Shown: positions 63,540-64,000 of the stretch, one piece after another
Position numbering within the stretch: position 1 is the stretch's first letter
Layout of the letters: the number at the start of each line of letters is the position of its first letter
From: Bacillota bacterium
GTDB lineage: Bacteria > Bacillota > Sulfobacillia > JAIMAT01
Direction of reading: 5' to 3'
NCBI GenBank assembly: GCA_029961055.1
Contig: JASBVM010000009.1
Location: forward strand, 62,001 to 126,000
DNA: 64,000 bases
Notes under the pieces: model-generated
Told to the model about the DNA's origin: nothing
Seen by the model: the letters and a program-made list of their open reading frames with translations, nothing else
Database searches by the model: none
Made by a program: the position numbers and the translations under genes

Positions 63540-64000
63540 TCAGCTGGGCACGCGGTCGCGGCTGGACGGGCTGGGGGGTGAGGGGGGATCCGACCTGGCC
63601 GGGGCGGCCGCCGGCGGCGCCGGCGTCTCGAGGCGGTGGTGGACGCGGTCGACGATGGTCAGCACCGCCAGGGCATACCCGCTGGGGGCGGCCCAGGTGG
63701 AGCCGGCGTTGTAGGCGGTCAGCGCCAGGGCCACGTCGCCGCCGTTCTGCCGGATCAGCCGCGCCAGGTAGGCCGTCCCGTAGCGGACGTTGGTGACGGG
63801 GTCGAACAGGGCGGAGAGCTGCAGCTCGCCCCCGCCCATCAGGTTCCGGTGGATCCAGCGGGCGGTGGAGGGGAGGATCTGCATCAGCCCGATCTCACCG
63901 GCGGCGCCGCGCGCCTCCGGGTTGAAGCCGCTTTCGTGGCGGATCACGGCGTAGATCAGCCAGGGGTCGAGCTGGTGGCGCCGCCCCTCGCGCACGATCG
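63540..64000 (-). CDS. Lytic murein transglycosylase, SLT domain (5' end beyond window)
   Basis: At least 153 residues; the N-terminus is outside the window. The goose-type SLT domain reads YAVIRHESGFNPEARG (catalytic Glu in ESGF), EIGLMQILPSTA, NVRYGTAYLARLIRQNGGDVALALTAYNAG. Cleaves peptidoglycan glycan strands to 1,6-anhydro ends. The C-terminal ~30 residues are Pro/Ser-rich. Confidence 0.92.
   Translation of the reverse strand, partial: IVREGRRHQLDPWLIYAVIRHESGFNPEARGAAGEIGLMQILPSTARWIHRNLMGGGELQLSALFDPVTNVRYGTAYLARLIRQNGGDVALALTAYNAGSTWAAPSGYALAVLTIVDRVHHRLETPAPPAAAPARSDPPSPPSPSSRDRVPS

Overview
The window is a very GC-rich bacterial chromosome segment carrying the str-S10-spc-alpha ribosomal/RNA polymerase superoperon, with the neighbours that usually flank it in Bacillota (Firmicutes). 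Gene order (ctsR-mcsA-mcsB-clpC, yacL-ispD-ispF-cysS, sigH, secE-nusG-rplKAJL-rpoBC-L7Ae-rpsLG-fusA-tuf-S10/spc/alpha-ecfA1A2T-truA-rplM-rpsI-cwlD), AGGAGG-type ribosome binding sites and many GTG/TTG starts point to a deep-branching high-GC Bacillota. Something near Symbiobacteria, Thermaerobacter or Limnochorda is an inference; I cannot place it more exactly. SigH and CwlD suggest a sporulating ancestry. The Cys-rich, zinc-binding forms of S4, S14, L33 and L36 are the ones present. Every gene except accC lies on the minus strand, so transcription runs from high to low coordinates.

Layout, from high to low coordinates. 64000-61000: lytic transglycosylase (cut by the window edge), cytidine deaminase and pyrimidine-nucleoside phosphorylase, Lrp/AsnC regulator, EF-G-like GTPase. 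58760-53280: the CtsR-McsA-McsB-ClpC protein-arginine-phosphorylation/proteolysis operon, ending in a fused MoaD-MoaE molybdopterin synthase. 53080-48200: carD, PIN/TRAM membrane protein, ispD, ispF, cysS. 48090-46570: sigH followed by a tRNA cluster (Thr-TGT, Tyr, fMet, Thr-GGT, Trp) with rpmG inside it. 46530-10830: secE through rpsI, the transcription/translation superoperon, with map, adk, secY, infA and an ECF energizing module (ecfA1-ecfA2-ecfT) in their customary places. 10710-9490: panD and cwlD. 9520-8147: accC, alone on the plus strand and overlapping cwlD tail to tail. 8050-5190: a Fur-family regulator, then a cobalamin-riboswitch-controlled BtuCD-type importer. 5190-3880: an FMN-riboswitch-controlled RibU riboflavin importer and a small Gdt1-family membrane protein. 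3720-1: FolP-FolB fusion, FolK, tRNA-Arg, and the start of a 2-oxoacid:ferredoxin oxidoreductase alpha subunit.

Regulatory sequence is unusually readable here. Two riboswitches (FMN with a textbook terminator; cobalamin with a hairpin around the Shine-Dalgarno), an L10-type rplJ leader with attenuator, and a structured rplM leader are visible. So are about a dozen sigma-A-like promoters, many with 18-bp spacers and several built over the stop codon of the gene upstream. RibU probably uses the EcfA1A2T module encoded 8 kb away.

Most of the window is core housekeeping and I see no mobile element, CRISPR array, phage or toxin system. The less ordinary observations are the missing rpmD (L30), the MoaD-MoaE fusion where radA/disA would be expected, a pair of 12-bp inverted repeats with one arm at the carD -35 position, the FolP-FolB fusion, the repeat-rich rplM leader, and the stop-codon/promoter overlaps.
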